A DNA stretch of 64,000 nt from Mycobacterium deserti (GTDB taxonomy: Bacteria; Actinomycetota; Actinomycetes; Mycobacteriales; Mycobacteriaceae), in contig NZ_JAODWD010000003.1 of the NCBI RefSeq assembly GCF_025345615.1, forward strand, positions 558,001 to 622,000. Direction: 5' to 3'. Both the position numbers and the translations under genes were made by a program. Positions within the stretch are counted from its first letter, which is position 1. The number at the start of each line of letters is the position of its first letter. A model generated the notes under the pieces. That model made no database searches and was not told the origin of the DNA. It worked only from the letters and a program-made list of their open reading frames with translations. Positions 10,486-19,425 of this stretch are shown here, one piece after another.

Positions 10486-12816
10486 GTGGTGCATGTCGTC
10501 TGGGTCGCGGCCACGGCCACGACGGCAGCCGTTGCGCTTGTCGCGTGGCTGATCGCGGAATGGGGCGGACCGCAGACCACTGAGGCGGCAGCGATGATCG
10601 GTGTCCTGGCCTTTGCGGTGTTCGCTGCGCTGTCTGCGGTGTGGGCGGGTTGGTCATCCCGCGGCAGGCAGCGCCTCGCCTGGATGTGCCTGGCCGCCGG
10701 CCTGGGGGGATGGGCGTTCGGCGAAGCGCTGTGGGCCTACTACCGCCTGGTGCTGCACGCCGATCCGTTCCCTTCCATCGCCGATGTGGGGTACCTGCTC
10801 TATCCCGTGGGCGCCTGCGCGGCGCTGCTGTTGTTTCCTCTGGGGCACAGCGTGCACTCGCGCACCCGCCTGCTGCTGGACGGGTTGATCGTGGTCGGAG
10901 CCCTGTTCGTCGTCGCGTGGGTGACGGTGCTGCGATTCGTGTTCGGTTCGGGGTCCGAGAGCGCCTTTGCCGCCGTGCTGTACGTGACCTATCCGGCGAC
11001 TGACGTAATCGTCGTCACGGTCGCCCTGCTGATCCTGGTTCGTGCCAAACGGCCGGCGCTGGTGCTGCTGACGCTCGGCAACATCGTGACTGCGCTGGCA
11101 GACAGTGCGTGGGTGTATTCCGACGCCAGAAATGTCTATATCGAGGGTGGCCTCGTCGATGTGGGATGGATCGTCGGGCTCCTTCTCATCGGCGTCGCGG
11201 CTCTGGCCAGCGGGCGGGGCGGCGTCACCGCCGAGGAGGTCCTCGGCCCGCCCAAGCGCGTGGAACTGTGGATGCCGTATCTACCGGTGGCCATCGCTGC
11301 GGCGGTCTGCGCGCCCTTCCTGTTGACCATGTCCGGCGTGCCGCCGCTCGTCGTCTCGTGGGCGCTGCTGGTTTCGGCGGTAATGGTGCGGCAGTTCCTG
11401 GTCGTCAATCAGAATCAGCGACTGCTCGCCATCGTGGCCGAGCAGGCCCTGCGCGACCCCCTCACCGGCCTGGCGAACCGGCTGCTCTTCCACGATCGCC
11501 TGAGCCATGCGATGCAACTGCAGAAGCGCGAGGGCGGGGCGGTAGCCGTGCTGTTGTTGGATCTCGACGACTTCAAGCGCGTCAACGACAGCCTCGGTCA
11601 CCCCGCGGGCGATGCGTTGTTGGTTCAGGTTGCGCTGCGGATTGTGAGCTGTGTTCGCCCCGGCGACACGGTGGCGCGGCTCGGCGGTGACGAGTTCGCC
11701 GTTCTCACAGAGGGTGGACCCGCACAGTCGCGACGTATCGCGCATCGAGTGGTCCGCGCATTCGAAGAGCCCTTCGTCGTCGATGGCCATGCGCTGGTGA
11801 TCCAGCCCAGCGCCGGGCTCGCCCTGGTGCCCGTCGATGACGACTCAGTCTCCATCGAGGATCTGCTGAAACGCGCTGATACCGCGATGTATTCGGCGAA
11901 GCGGTCCACGTCTGGCGGTCTGCAGACGTTCACTCCCGACATGTCCCACGTCGCTGCGAACAAGCGCGACAGCCAGGGCGGCCTTCTGCTTGAAGAGTTG
12001 CGCAACGCCATCGACAACGTCGATCTGACCCTCGCGTATCAGCCCAAGTTCGACCTGGACAACGGCGATATCGTCGGCGTCGAGGCGTTGATCCGGTGGC
12101 CGCATCCCGAACTCGGCGTGCTCGCGCCGGATCAGTTTCTGCCATTGGTACACCGGCACGGCTTGGTGCAATCGGTGACCGATCTGGTGGTATCCCGCGC
12201 CCTTGATGCGGCCGTCGAGTGGCGGGCCAACGGCGTCGCTGTGCCGATCGCGGTGAACATCTCGGCCCCGTCGTTGTCGGATCTGGACTTTCCGAACCGG
12301 ATCGTGCGTGCACTCGCAGAACGCGGGCTGACCTCCGATGCGCTGACCGTGGAGATCACCGAGGATCTCCTCGTCGACAACATCGACCGCGCGCAAGCGG
12401 TACTCGAACGGTTGCGGGTGCGGGGGATCCGGGTCGCGATCGACGACTTCGGCAGCGGCTACTCCGCGCTGTCCTACCTGCGTGACCTACCCATTGACGA
12501 GGTCAAACTCGACAGACACTTCGTCAGCCCGATACTGACTGACACCCGCGCCGCGGCGATCGTCCGTGCGGTCATCGATCTCGCGCACGTTCTCGGCGTG
12601 ACAACGGTTGCCGAAGGCGTCGAGAACGGCGAAACAGCCGCCAAACTGCAGGAATTCGGCTGCGACGTGGTCCAGGGCTACTACTGTGGCCCGCCGATCG
12701 ACGCCGCGGCCATGCTCGATCTACTCCGCAGGCGCGGTCAGCGTTCTTCTGACGGGTCTTCTGCAGGGTGGGGCGACGCCGGGACCAGTCGCAGCGAAAT
12801 CGAGTTGATGCAATAG
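10486..12816 (+). CDS. membrane GGDEF-EAL protein (c-di-GMP synthase/phosphodiesterase), copy 1
   Basis: Bifunctional-looking cyclic-di-GMP enzyme. The 776-aa protein has a hydrophobic N-terminal sensor region of roughly eight helices (residues 1-310). A GGDEF domain follows, with an intact RLGGDEFAVL (GGDEF at 400-404), preceded by RDPLTGLANRLLFHDRL. The EAL domain has VGVEALIRWPHP (Glu 533), AVNIS, VEITEDLL, IDDFGSGYSALSYL and TVAEGVE, so both active sites look intact. The start is GTG 10486 (GTG 10489 is an alternative) with no RBS. Its 3' end overlaps convergent msrB by 79 bp. A close paralogue lies at 13421. The ligand of the membrane region is unknown. Confidence 0.93.
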   Translation: MVHVVWVAATATTAAVALVAWLIAEWGGPQTTEAAAMIGVLAFAVFAALSAVWAGWSSRGRQRLAWMCLAAGLGGWAFGEALWAYYRLVLHADPFPSIADVGYLLYPVGACAALLLFPLGHSVHSRTRLLLDGLIVVGALFVVAWVTVLRFVFGSGSESAFAAVLYVTYPATDVIVVTVALLILVRAKRPALVLLTLGNIVTALADSAWVYSDARNVYIEGGLVDVGWIVGLLLIGVAALASGRGGVTAEEVLGPPKRVELWMPYLPVAIAAAVCAPFLLTMSGVPPLVVSWALLVSAVMVRQFLVVNQNQRLLAIVAEQALRDPLTGLANRLLFHDRLSHAMQLQKREGGAVAVLLLDLDDFKRVNDSLGHPAGDALLVQVALRIVSCVRPGDTVARLGGDEFAVLTEGGPAQSRRIAHRVVRAFEEPFVVDGHALVIQPSAGLALVPVDDDSVSIEDLLKRADTAMYSAKRSTSGGLQTFTPDMSHVAANKRDSQGGLLLEELRNAIDNVDLTLAYQPKFDLDNGDIVGVEALIRWPHPELGVLAPDQFLPLVHRHGLVQSVTDLVVSRALDAAVEWRANGVAVPIAVNISAPSLSDLDFPNRIVRALAERGLTSDALTVEITEDLLVDNIDRAQAVLERLRVRGIRVAIDDFGSGYSALSYLRDLPIDEVKLDRHFVSPILTDTRAAAIVRAVIDLAHVLGVTTVAEGVENGETAAKLQEFGCDVVQGYYCGPPIDAAAMLDLLRRRGQRSSDGSSAGWGDAGTSRSEIELMQ

Positions 12817-13184
12817 CGCTGATCGGTGGGTGTCGGATATCCCTCGCCCTCGAAGAGGTGGCCGAGGTGGCTGTGGCAGTTCGCACACACGACTTCGACG
12901 CGGCGCATGCCCAGCGAGTCGTCGGTTCGCAGGATCACGGCATCCGATCTGGCGGGATCGAAGAATGACGGCCAGCCGCAATGGGATTCGAACTTTTCAC
13001 TGCTGCGGAACAACTCAGCGCCACACGCCCGGCATTCGTAGACCCCGTCGGTCTTGGTGTCGGTGTATTCGCCGGTGAACGGCCGCTCGGTGCCCGCTCG
13101 GCGCAACACCGCGAACTCCTCCGGGGTGAGTTTCTGGCGCCACTCGTCGTCGGACAGTTCCACCTTGGGATGCGGAGTCGTCAT
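12738..13184 (-). CDS. msrB: peptide-methionine (R)-S-oxide reductase
   Basis: Reduces methionine-R-sulfoxide in proteins; cytosolic repair enzyme. The 148-aa product has the two zinc CxxC pairs (YECRACGAEL and VVCANCHSHLG), the substrate motif SHCGWPSFFDP, and the catalytic RYCINSISLRL Cys near the C-terminus. It is encoded between two GGDEF-EAL paralogues on the opposite strand, and its last 79 bp overlap the 3' end of the first. In M. tuberculosis msrB likewise precedes aftC, which supports orthology. Confidence 0.96.
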   Translation of the reverse strand: MTTPHPKVELSDDEWRQKLTPEEFAVLRRAGTERPFTGEYTDTKTDGVYECRACGAELFRSSEKFESHCGWPSFFDPARSDAVILRTDDSLGMRRVEVVCANCHSHLGHLFEGEGYPTPTDQRYCINSISLRLVPASPHPAEDPSEER

Positions 13185-13404
13185 AGGTCTACGCTAGCGG
13201 TCGCGGCGTTCGCACGGGTCTGGAACTTCTGGTGGTTTGCTGCAGCGGTGCGCCTTCGGGCGCTTGGCCCCCTGGTGAGCAACAGCAGCAATGTCGTAAA
13301 GCCGGTGAACCTCAGATGTTGCGCCGCAGATTCGCTGTAGGGGAATCAGGCGGCAAACCGGGGCGCCGTTCGGCCCGTTACGTATTTTGCTCTGTTCAGT
13401 ATTT

Positions 13405-13413
13405 TGCTAGCCT
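13405..13413 (+). promoter_or_regulatory. extended -10 promoter, second GGDEF-EAL gene
   Basis: TGC-TAGCCT ends seven bases before GTG 13421, identical to the element before the first paralogue. The surrounding bases differ more, so the box seems to have been kept selectively. Predicts a leaderless transcript. Confidence 0.6.
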
Positions 13414-13420
13414 CTGAGCG

Positions 13421-15727
13421 GTGTCCGAGGTCGCGAAAGTCGCGGGTGTCGCCACTACAGCAGCCGTCCTGTTTGCCGTATGGCTGATCGGTGGTTGGGG
13501 TGGCGTGTCGACCCTGCATGTCGTCGACGCGGTGGGCCTGATCGGGTTCGCGATCTTCGCGACGGGGTGTTCGGCACTGGCTGCGCGGTCGGCCTGTGGC
13601 CGCCAGCGCACGGCCTGGCGATGTATGACGGTGGGCCTGGCGGGATGGGCCGTCGGCGAGGTCATATGGGCGTTCTGCCGGATCGTCCTCGATATGGACC
13701 CCTTCCCGTCCGTAGCCGACGTGGCGTACCTGATGTATCCCGTCGCTGCGTGTCTGGCGTTGCTGCTTTTTCCCGCCGGATACACGAACCAATCCCGTAC
13801 TCGCGTCATCCTGGATGGGTTGTTGGTCGCCGCGGCGCTGTTCGAGGTGTACTGGATACTCGTTCTGCGTGACATCAACGAGGCCAACGGCGTAAGCGGT
13901 TTCGCTGTCGGTCTATCGATCGCCTACCCGGTCAGTGATCTCGTCGTGGTCACCATCGCGGTGCTGGTGCTTATGCGTGCCCGCACCGCGCAACGCACCA
14001 CTCTGATCCTGCTGACAGCAGGTAACGTGCTGAATGCCGTGTCCGACACCGCATTCGTGTATCTGACCACGTCGGGCGGATACGACACCGGAAACATCAT
14101 CGACATCGGCTGGATCGGCGGACTGCTGTTGCTGGGCCTCGCCGCACTGCACAGCAGGCAGGCCAGTCAGGTAGAGGAGCAGACGCCCGTCGTGCCGTCG
14201 CGTCTGGAGATCTGGCTCCCCTATGTGCCGATCCTGTTGGCGGCGTTGGTGTGTGGCCCGGAGCTGATGCCGTTGTCGACTCTAGGCCCTGTCCTAGCCT
14301 CCTCGATCGTGCTGGTGGCTGTGGTGTTGGCCCGGCAGTTCATCGTGGTCGGGGAGAACCGTCGGCTGTTGGCCAACGCGGCCGAACAAGCGCTGCGCGA
14401 CCCGCTCACCGGACTGGCCAACCGGGTCCTGTTCAACGACCGCCTGTCCCATGCCGTCCAATTGCACCAGCGCGACGACCAGGCGGTCTCGGTTCTGTCA
14501 CTGGATCTCGACGACTTCAAGCTCGTCAACGACAGCCTCGGCCACCCCGCCGGAGATGTGCTGCTGGTCCAGTCGGCTCAACGGTTGATGGCGTGTGTGC
14601 GGAGCAGCGACACGCTCGCGCGTCTCGGCGGTGACGAATTCGCCGTGCTGTTGGAAGGCAGCGCCGATGACGCCCACGCCATCGCCCGCCGCATCAGTCG
14701 AGCGTTCGACGAGCCGTTCATCGTCGATGGGCAGGAGATCCTGGTTCGGCCCAGCGTCGGCCTTGCCGTCGCTTCGCCCGAAGGCCGCGAAACTACCGCC
14801 GAGGCGCTGCTCAAGCAGGCCGACGTGGCCATGTATTCGGCCAAACGGGCGCGCACCGGCGGCGTCCACACCTTCAGCCCGGACATGTACCTGATGGATC
14901 CGATCGAGGCCAACGGCGGCACCCGCCACGGCGCGATGGCGGTGCGCCTGCTCGGCGAATTACGATCTGCCATAGCCAATCTCGATCTGAGCGTAGTGTA
15001 CCAACCGAAGTTCAACTTGCGTGGCGCCGAGATCGTCGGCGTCGAAGCGTTGGTCCGCTGGCCGCATCCTGAGCGGGGTCTGCTCGGCCCAGACCAGTTC
15101 CTGCCACTCGTCCGGCGACACGGATTGATGTGGTCGATGACGGAGGTTGTCTTGGCCCAGGCGCTCGATGACGCGGCCTGGTGGCGCTCGCGCGGCTTCA
15201 AGGTGCCGATCGCGGTGAACCTCTTCGCACCCTCGTTGAGCGATGTCGACCTACCAGGGCAGATCGTGCGTGCGCTGGCGAGCCGCAACCTGAGTCCCGA
15301 GACGCTGACCGTGGAGATCACCGAGGATCTGTTGCTGGACAACATGAGTCGTACGCGCAAGGTGCTGGACGCATTGCGCAGGCAGGGGATCCGTATCTCG
15401 ATCGACGATTTCGGCAGCGGTTACTCGGCGTTGTCCTATCTGCGCGACCTGCCCATCGACGAGGTGAAATTGGATCGGCAGTTCGTCGCACCGGTGCTCG
15501 TCGACTGGCGGGCCGCGGCCATCGTGCGGGCCGTGATCGACCTCTCGCATGTCCTCGGGGTCACGACGGTCGCCGAGGGGGTCGAGAACGCCGAAACCGC
15601 GGCCCGCCTCCGCGGATACGGCTGCGACATCGCGCAGGGGTACTTCTACAGTCCGCCCTTGAGCGCGATCGAGATGCTCGAATTGCTGGACTCGGCATCG
15701 AAAGCGCCTGCCGCAGCGTCGCGCTGA
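13421..15727 (+). CDS. membrane GGDEF-EAL protein (c-di-GMP turnover), copy 2
   Basis: Paralogue of the protein at 10486 with the same architecture over 768 aa: multi-helix membrane N-terminus, GGDEF domain (RLGGDEFAVL at 403-407) and EAL domain (VGVEALVRWPHP, Glu 542; VEITEDLL; IDDFGSGYSALSYL; TVAEGVE). One difference is visible in the EAL domain. The segment AVNIS of copy 1 reads AVNLF here, keeping the metal-binding Asn but changing its neighbours. The start is GTG 13421 without an RBS. A tandem duplication followed by divergence is the simplest origin. Whether both copies are catalytically balanced cannot be read from sequence. Confidence 0.93.
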   Translation: MSEVAKVAGVATTAAVLFAVWLIGGWGGVSTLHVVDAVGLIGFAIFATGCSALAARSACGRQRTAWRCMTVGLAGWAVGEVIWAFCRIVLDMDPFPSVADVAYLMYPVAACLALLLFPAGYTNQSRTRVILDGLLVAAALFEVYWILVLRDINEANGVSGFAVGLSIAYPVSDLVVVTIAVLVLMRARTAQRTTLILLTAGNVLNAVSDTAFVYLTTSGGYDTGNIIDIGWIGGLLLLGLAALHSRQASQVEEQTPVVPSRLEIWLPYVPILLAALVCGPELMPLSTLGPVLASSIVLVAVVLARQFIVVGENRRLLANAAEQALRDPLTGLANRVLFNDRLSHAVQLHQRDDQAVSVLSLDLDDFKLVNDSLGHPAGDVLLVQSAQRLMACVRSSDTLARLGGDEFAVLLEGSADDAHAIARRISRAFDEPFIVDGQEILVRPSVGLAVASPEGRETTAEALLKQADVAMYSAKRARTGGVHTFSPDMYLMDPIEANGGTRHGAMAVRLLGELRSAIANLDLSVVYQPKFNLRGAEIVGVEALVRWPHPERGLLGPDQFLPLVRRHGLMWSMTEVVLAQALDDAAWWRSRGFKVPIAVNLFAPSLSDVDLPGQIVRALASRNLSPETLTVEITEDLLLDNMSRTRKVLDALRRQGIRISIDDFGSGYSALSYLRDLPIDEVKLDRQFVAPVLVDWRAAAIVRAVIDLSHVLGVTTVAEGVENAETAARLRGYGCDIAQGYFYSPPLSAIEMLELLDSASKAPAAASR

Positions 15728-17002
15728 CTAGGCCGGCGCTGTTTCCTTGGTCTTCTGGAGCCACACTGGATCGATGCCCTCGTCAAGACGCCCTTCGGAT
15801 TTCGCGTCCAGGTAGCGGAAATACAACACCGAGAACACGACGACCAGCATCAGTCCCCAGCCGTAGGTGAACTTCATGTACTCGAGGAAGCGGCCCGTCG
15901 TCGGCCAGTGTCCGAGAAGCCAACGGTCAGCGCTCATGAACCCGTAGATGGCCACCCAGGCCACCCAGTTGCGGAGCACTGAATTACGCAGCACCACCGT
16001 CATCAGGAACGGGAACAGCATCATCGAGTAGTAGCCCTGGCCCAACGAGAGCACCAGGAACGTCGCAATGAGCAGTACACCGGAGGACGTCAGCATCCAG
16101 AACAGCGGGTCCTGGGTCCGGTAGTACTTGTAGAGCAGCCACAGCGTGTAGCCGGCGAGCACCACGAAAGCGATGCGCAGCACCAGGATCAGCCACATGG
16201 GCAGGCCGTAGTAGATGCCGTTGCCCGCGATCGAGCTGTTGAAGTAGTCCCGCGTGGTGAGAAGGTAGGGCACCGTCCGCGTGATGAAGTTCATCGGGTC
16301 GCTGATCAACGGCCACGCCGCGATATTGAACACCGCAGGTACCACGACCGCGCCGACGAGTGGGCGCCACTGCCGGTTGAGCAGCGGCAGCAACAAGAGC
16401 GGGGCCAGGATCGGTTTGACGACGAGCGTCAGGCCGATGGCTACTCCCGCCAACCACTCATACTTCCTCTCGCCGGTGAGCAACCAGCGGAAGAAGAGCA
16501 CCTCCAGCAACAGGAGGCACCCGTTGATGTTCCCGAAAACGAGTGTGTTGACGACGCTCTCGCTGATGAACATCGCAGCCAGCAACGCAGGCAGCGCCAC
16601 GGAGTTCACTCCGTATCCGAACAGTTTCACCAGCAAGTACGCGGCCAGCACGATGGCGATCGTGTTGAACGTGATGAACCAGTAGCGCGATGCGTCGACG
16701 GGTAGATAGCCGAACGGCGCCATGATCAATGTGCCACCCGGCGGGTACAGGTAGTGCGGGTCGACATGATTGAAGTGCTCGTTGTAGATGTCCCAGCCCA
16801 TCTTGAAGTTCACGACGGCGCGGTACACAGGTCCGTAGTCGTCGGTGATGTAGCCGTTCGTAGCCAGGACAAAGCTGCGGTGGATGATGAACAGAATCGC
16901 CAGCGGCCACAGGATGGACCGCAGCACCGTGGCCACCGAGGGCGGGGAGGTGCGGGGCCGGAAGGCGGCCAGGACAAGATCGCGCACCAGCGCACCGTAC
17001 AC
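15728..17002 (-). CDS. aftC: alpha-(1->3) arabinofuranosyltransferase AftC (GT87)
   Basis: GT-C membrane glycosyltransferase that introduces alpha-1,3 branches into the arabinan of arabinogalactan and lipoarabinomannan using decaprenyl-phosphoarabinose. The 424 aa contain about ten transmembrane helices. The first periplasmic loop carries ITDDYGPVYRAVVNFKMGWD (paired Asp typical of GT-C enzymes) and DPHYLYPPGGTLIMAPFGYLP. RDYFNSSIAGNGIYYGLP and YFRYLDAKSEGRLDEGIDP near the end match my memory of M. tuberculosis Rv2673. It lies 21 bp downstream of the hydrolase gene on the same strand. Orthology is further supported by msrB nearby. Confidence 0.92.
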   Translation of the reverse strand: MYGALVRDLVLAAFRPRTSPPSVATVLRSILWPLAILFIIHRSFVLATNGYITDDYGPVYRAVVNFKMGWDIYNEHFNHVDPHYLYPPGGTLIMAPFGYLPVDASRYWFITFNTIAIVLAAYLLVKLFGYGVNSVALPALLAAMFISESVVNTLVFGNINGCLLLLEVLFFRWLLTGERKYEWLAGVAIGLTLVVKPILAPLLLLPLLNRQWRPLVGAVVVPAVFNIAAWPLISDPMNFITRTVPYLLTTRDYFNSSIAGNGIYYGLPMWLILVLRIAFVVLAGYTLWLLYKYYRTQDPLFWMLTSSGVLLIATFLVLSLGQGYYSMMLFPFLMTVVLRNSVLRNWVAWVAIYGFMSADRWLLGHWPTTGRFLEYMKFTYGWGLMLVVVFSVLYFRYLDAKSEGRLDEGIDPVWLQKTKETAPA

Positions 17003-17023
17003 CGATGGCGACGAGACGAGTCG

Positions 17024-18583
17024 TCAGGCCGGGCAGAACGTGTCGGTTTCCGGGAGCTTGCCGGTGTCGAGGTAGCCCGTCAGTGGGGGCAGCGCGCACG
17101 GCGAGTAGATGGCCGCGCCGTGGCCGATGCCCTGCCACATCACCCGCTTGTTGCTGGTGCCCGCGTTGAGCACGGTGGCCGCGACGGCTGCCACGCCTTC
17201 GTTGCCGACGACCGGGTCGTTCTGCGTGCCGAGCAGCAGCACCGGGAACTTCAGGTTCTGCGGCTCTTGCGGCGTCGCACCGCTGGGCCAGTTCAGGCAC
17301 TTGACCAGATCGAGGGCACCGACCGCACCGAACTGCGGGTAGAGCTTGCCCCAGGCGACGACGAGTTCGCGGACCCGGTCCGGTGTCGGCCGGTTCAGCG
17401 AATCACTGCAGCCGTTGACGAAGTGACCGTCGGTGTCACGCAGCGCCTCGGCGTCGTTGATCAGGTTGGTCATCGCACTCCAATCGCCGGAGCGGGTGCC
17501 TGCCACCGCGGAGGCCAGGCTGTTCATGGCCGCGACGCGGTCGCCGCGCGGATAGGCCAGCGCGGTGGCGATGGCGTCGGCGACGGTGGCCACCGACCGC
17601 GACCCGAGCGAGTCGTACCCGCGTGCCTGATTCAGCACGGCGTCGACGGCGGCCTTGGGATCGGGCGCCAGTGGGCAGTTGGCGGCCACGCATTGAGCGG
17701 CCCACGCATCGAGTGCGGCCTGCTCGCCTTTGACGCGCTGCTCCATGGCGGCCTCGGCGGCGATGCCCAGCGGCAGCGGCGAATCGAGGACCAGGCGCGC
17801 CACCTTGGTGGGATGCGAGCTGGCGTACGCGAGTGCCACCTGGGCGCCGTTGCCGATACCGAGCAGCGCCAACGTCGGCACGTCCCACGTACTGCGCAAC
17901 CGCTCGATGTCCTCGGCGGCGTGACCGTTGTCGTAGGCCGAGTCACCCGGGGCGATGGTGTCGGTGCAACTGGTGGTCGCGGTCTGCACGATCGCACCGA
18001 GGTTGGCGACCGGGTCGTCGCCGGACTGGAACTGCGCCTGGTCGGCCATCTCCTGGCGGTCGAAGAGGTCGCGACAGTCCAGCGCGCCCGACAGACCCAT
18101 GCCGCGACGGTCGATCGCCACGACGGGACGCGTGTTGAGTACGTCGACACCCGACCGCGACAACCACACCGGCAGTTGTGTCGACGACGGCAGATCCGAA
18201 CCTGTGGTCATCACCAGTGGTCCGGCGTCCGCCGGGGTCTGCGCGGACTTCGCCCGCACCACACCGATGCTCAGGTTGCCGGTCGCGCCGTTGATGGGAT
18301 CGAGGTCGGCGTCGAAGGTGGCGCAGTCGAGCGTCACGGCGGGTAGCGGCGTGATGGCGGCCTCGGTGAACACCCGCGACGTGCAGTCGCGCCACGTCAG
18401 GTCGTTCTTCGGCACGTCGATCCCCGGCGTCGCGGCCGGCGGCGGGGCGGCTTGCGGCTGACCCTGCGGTTTGGCGCCTGAGTCGGTGGCGTAGCGCGGA
18501 TTGGCGGCGAGGATCGGAGCGCAGGCAGCGACGAACACCGAGATGACGACCAGGCTCAAGGCCAGCTGAAGACGCCGCCGCAT
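17024..18583 (-). CDS. secreted lipoprotein of the tripeptidyl-aminopeptidase-like alpha/beta hydrolase family, nucleophile Ser missing
   Basis: Exported protein (519 aa) starting MRRRLQLALSLVVISVFVAAC, a signal peptide ending in a VAAC lipobox, so probably a lipoprotein anchored outside the membrane. The fold follows secreted SAP/TAP-type hydrolases: VVAIDRRGMGLS (157-165), nucleophile elbow at 242-246, Asp 456 in LGTQNDPVVG, His 488 in QGIGHGA, and several Cys pairs. The elbow reads GIGNG, with Gly 244 (codon 17852-17854) where GxSxG has Ser. M. tuberculosis Rv2672 occupies this position. Either the protein is a non-catalytic homologue or it uses another nucleophile. The ATG at 18583 is preferred over the longer frame to 18724. 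Confidence 0.85.
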   Translation of the reverse strand: MRRRLQLALSLVVISVFVAACAPILAANPRYATDSGAKPQGQPQAAPPPAATPGIDVPKNDLTWRDCTSRVFTEAAITPLPAVTLDCATFDADLDPINGATGNLSIGVVRAKSAQTPADAGPLVMTTGSDLPSSTQLPVWLSRSGVDVLNTRPVVAIDRRGMGLSGALDCRDLFDRQEMADQAQFQSGDDPVANLGAIVQTATTSCTDTIAPGDSAYDNGHAAEDIERLRSTWDVPTLALLGIGNGAQVALAYASSHPTKVARLVLDSPLPLGIAAEAAMEQRVKGEQAALDAWAAQCVAANCPLAPDPKAAVDAVLNQARGYDSLGSRSVATVADAIATALAYPRGDRVAAMNSLASAVAGTRSGDWSAMTNLINDAEALRDTDGHFVNGCSDSLNRPTPDRVRELVVAWGKLYPQFGAVGALDLVKCLNWPSGATPQEPQNLKFPVLLLGTQNDPVVGNEGVAAVAATVLNAGTSNKRVMWQGIGHGAAIYSPCALPPLTGYLDTGKLPETDTFCPA

Positions 18584-18611
18584 GCAGACCACAGTACTGA
18601 TGCGTGACGCC

Positions 18612-19391
18612 TCAACCGCGCACGTAGCGGGTGTAGAGGTAACCCTCGTCGTCGGACAGCAGATGAGCCGGGCGCATCCGGTGGTGCACTTCGCCCGGGC
18701 CGGTGGCGATCCGCGGCGCCGCACCGCCGACCAGGAACGGTGCCACCGTCAGGCACAGCTCGTCGAGCAGTCCGTGTTCGATGAACAGGCTCAGGATGAG
18801 CGGACCGCCCTCGGTGAGCACTCGCAAGAGCCTGCGCTCAGCGAGCGTCTCGAGCACCCTCGCACCGTCTACCTGGTCGGGTGCGGATGCCGACGCGTCG
18901 ATGACGTCGGCGACCGCACCCAGGCGCGCGCGGGTGGCCTCGAACGACTGGGTGCTGGTGAGTACCAGCGGCGGGACCTCGGTGCGGGTGAAGAACAGCG
19001 CGGTCGGGTCGAGGTCGCCGGAACGGGTGATGACCGCGATCGGCGGCACCTCCTGCTGGCCGCGACCCTGTCGGGCGCTGCGATGCGCGACGGGCACCTG
19101 CGCGCCGGAGTAATTCTCCGTGCGCACGGTGGCCGCGCCGACCACGATGACGTCTGCGGCGTAGCGCATCAGTGTGAACAGGCCGTGGTCGCCCGCACCG
19201 CCCAGTCCGGCGGTCTTGCCGCCCGAACTGGCCCCGCCGTCGACGCTGGCGATCATGTTGCCCCGCACCCAGCAGCGCTGCAGGCCCTCGGGGTATGCGT
19301 AGAAGTCCGACAGCCGGCCCTCGGCGCCGTCGATCTGCGGGCCGGTGGGCCCCAGCACGGTGTACTGCGCCCCCGCGGCGGTATCGGCCAT
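18612..19391 (-). CDS. RibD-like pyrimidine reductase family protein
   Basis: Homologue of the C-terminal reductase domain of RibD, also related to dihydrofolate reductase. It corresponds by context to M. tuberculosis Rv2671, which from the literature can act as a DHFR substitute and affects para-aminosalicylate susceptibility when overexpressed. The 259-aa frame from ATG 19391 shows GNMIASVDGGAS near residue 45 (substrate loop), ADVIVVGAATVRTENY, and LTEGGPLILSLFIEHGLLDELCLTVAPFLVGG (NADPH-binding half). There is no deaminase domain, so it is not a full bifunctional RibD. Divergent from zapE. Confidence 0.85.
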   Translation of the reverse strand: MADTAAGAQYTVLGPTGPQIDGAEGRLSDFYAYPEGLQRCWVRGNMIASVDGGASSGGKTAGLGGAGDHGLFTLMRYAADVIVVGAATVRTENYSGAQVPVAHRSARQGRGQQEVPPIAVITRSGDLDPTALFFTRTEVPPLVLTSTQSFEATRARLGAVADVIDASASAPDQVDGARVLETLAERRLLRVLTEGGPLILSLFIEHGLLDELCLTVAPFLVGGAAPRIATGPGEVHHRMRPAHLLSDDEGYLYTRYVRG

Positions 19392-19413
19392 GAACACGAT
19401 TGCAGCACGCCGT

Positions 19414-19419
19414 TAAGGT
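19414..19419 (+). promoter_or_regulatory. putative -10 element of zapE (leaderless)
   Basis: TAAGGT (TANNNT) ends six bases before ATG 19426 and no Shine-Dalgarno sequence is present, which predicts a leaderless transcript for the ATPase gene. Divergent gene starts lie 22 bp away on the other strand. Confidence 0.45.
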
Positions 19420-19425
19420 GCCTGC

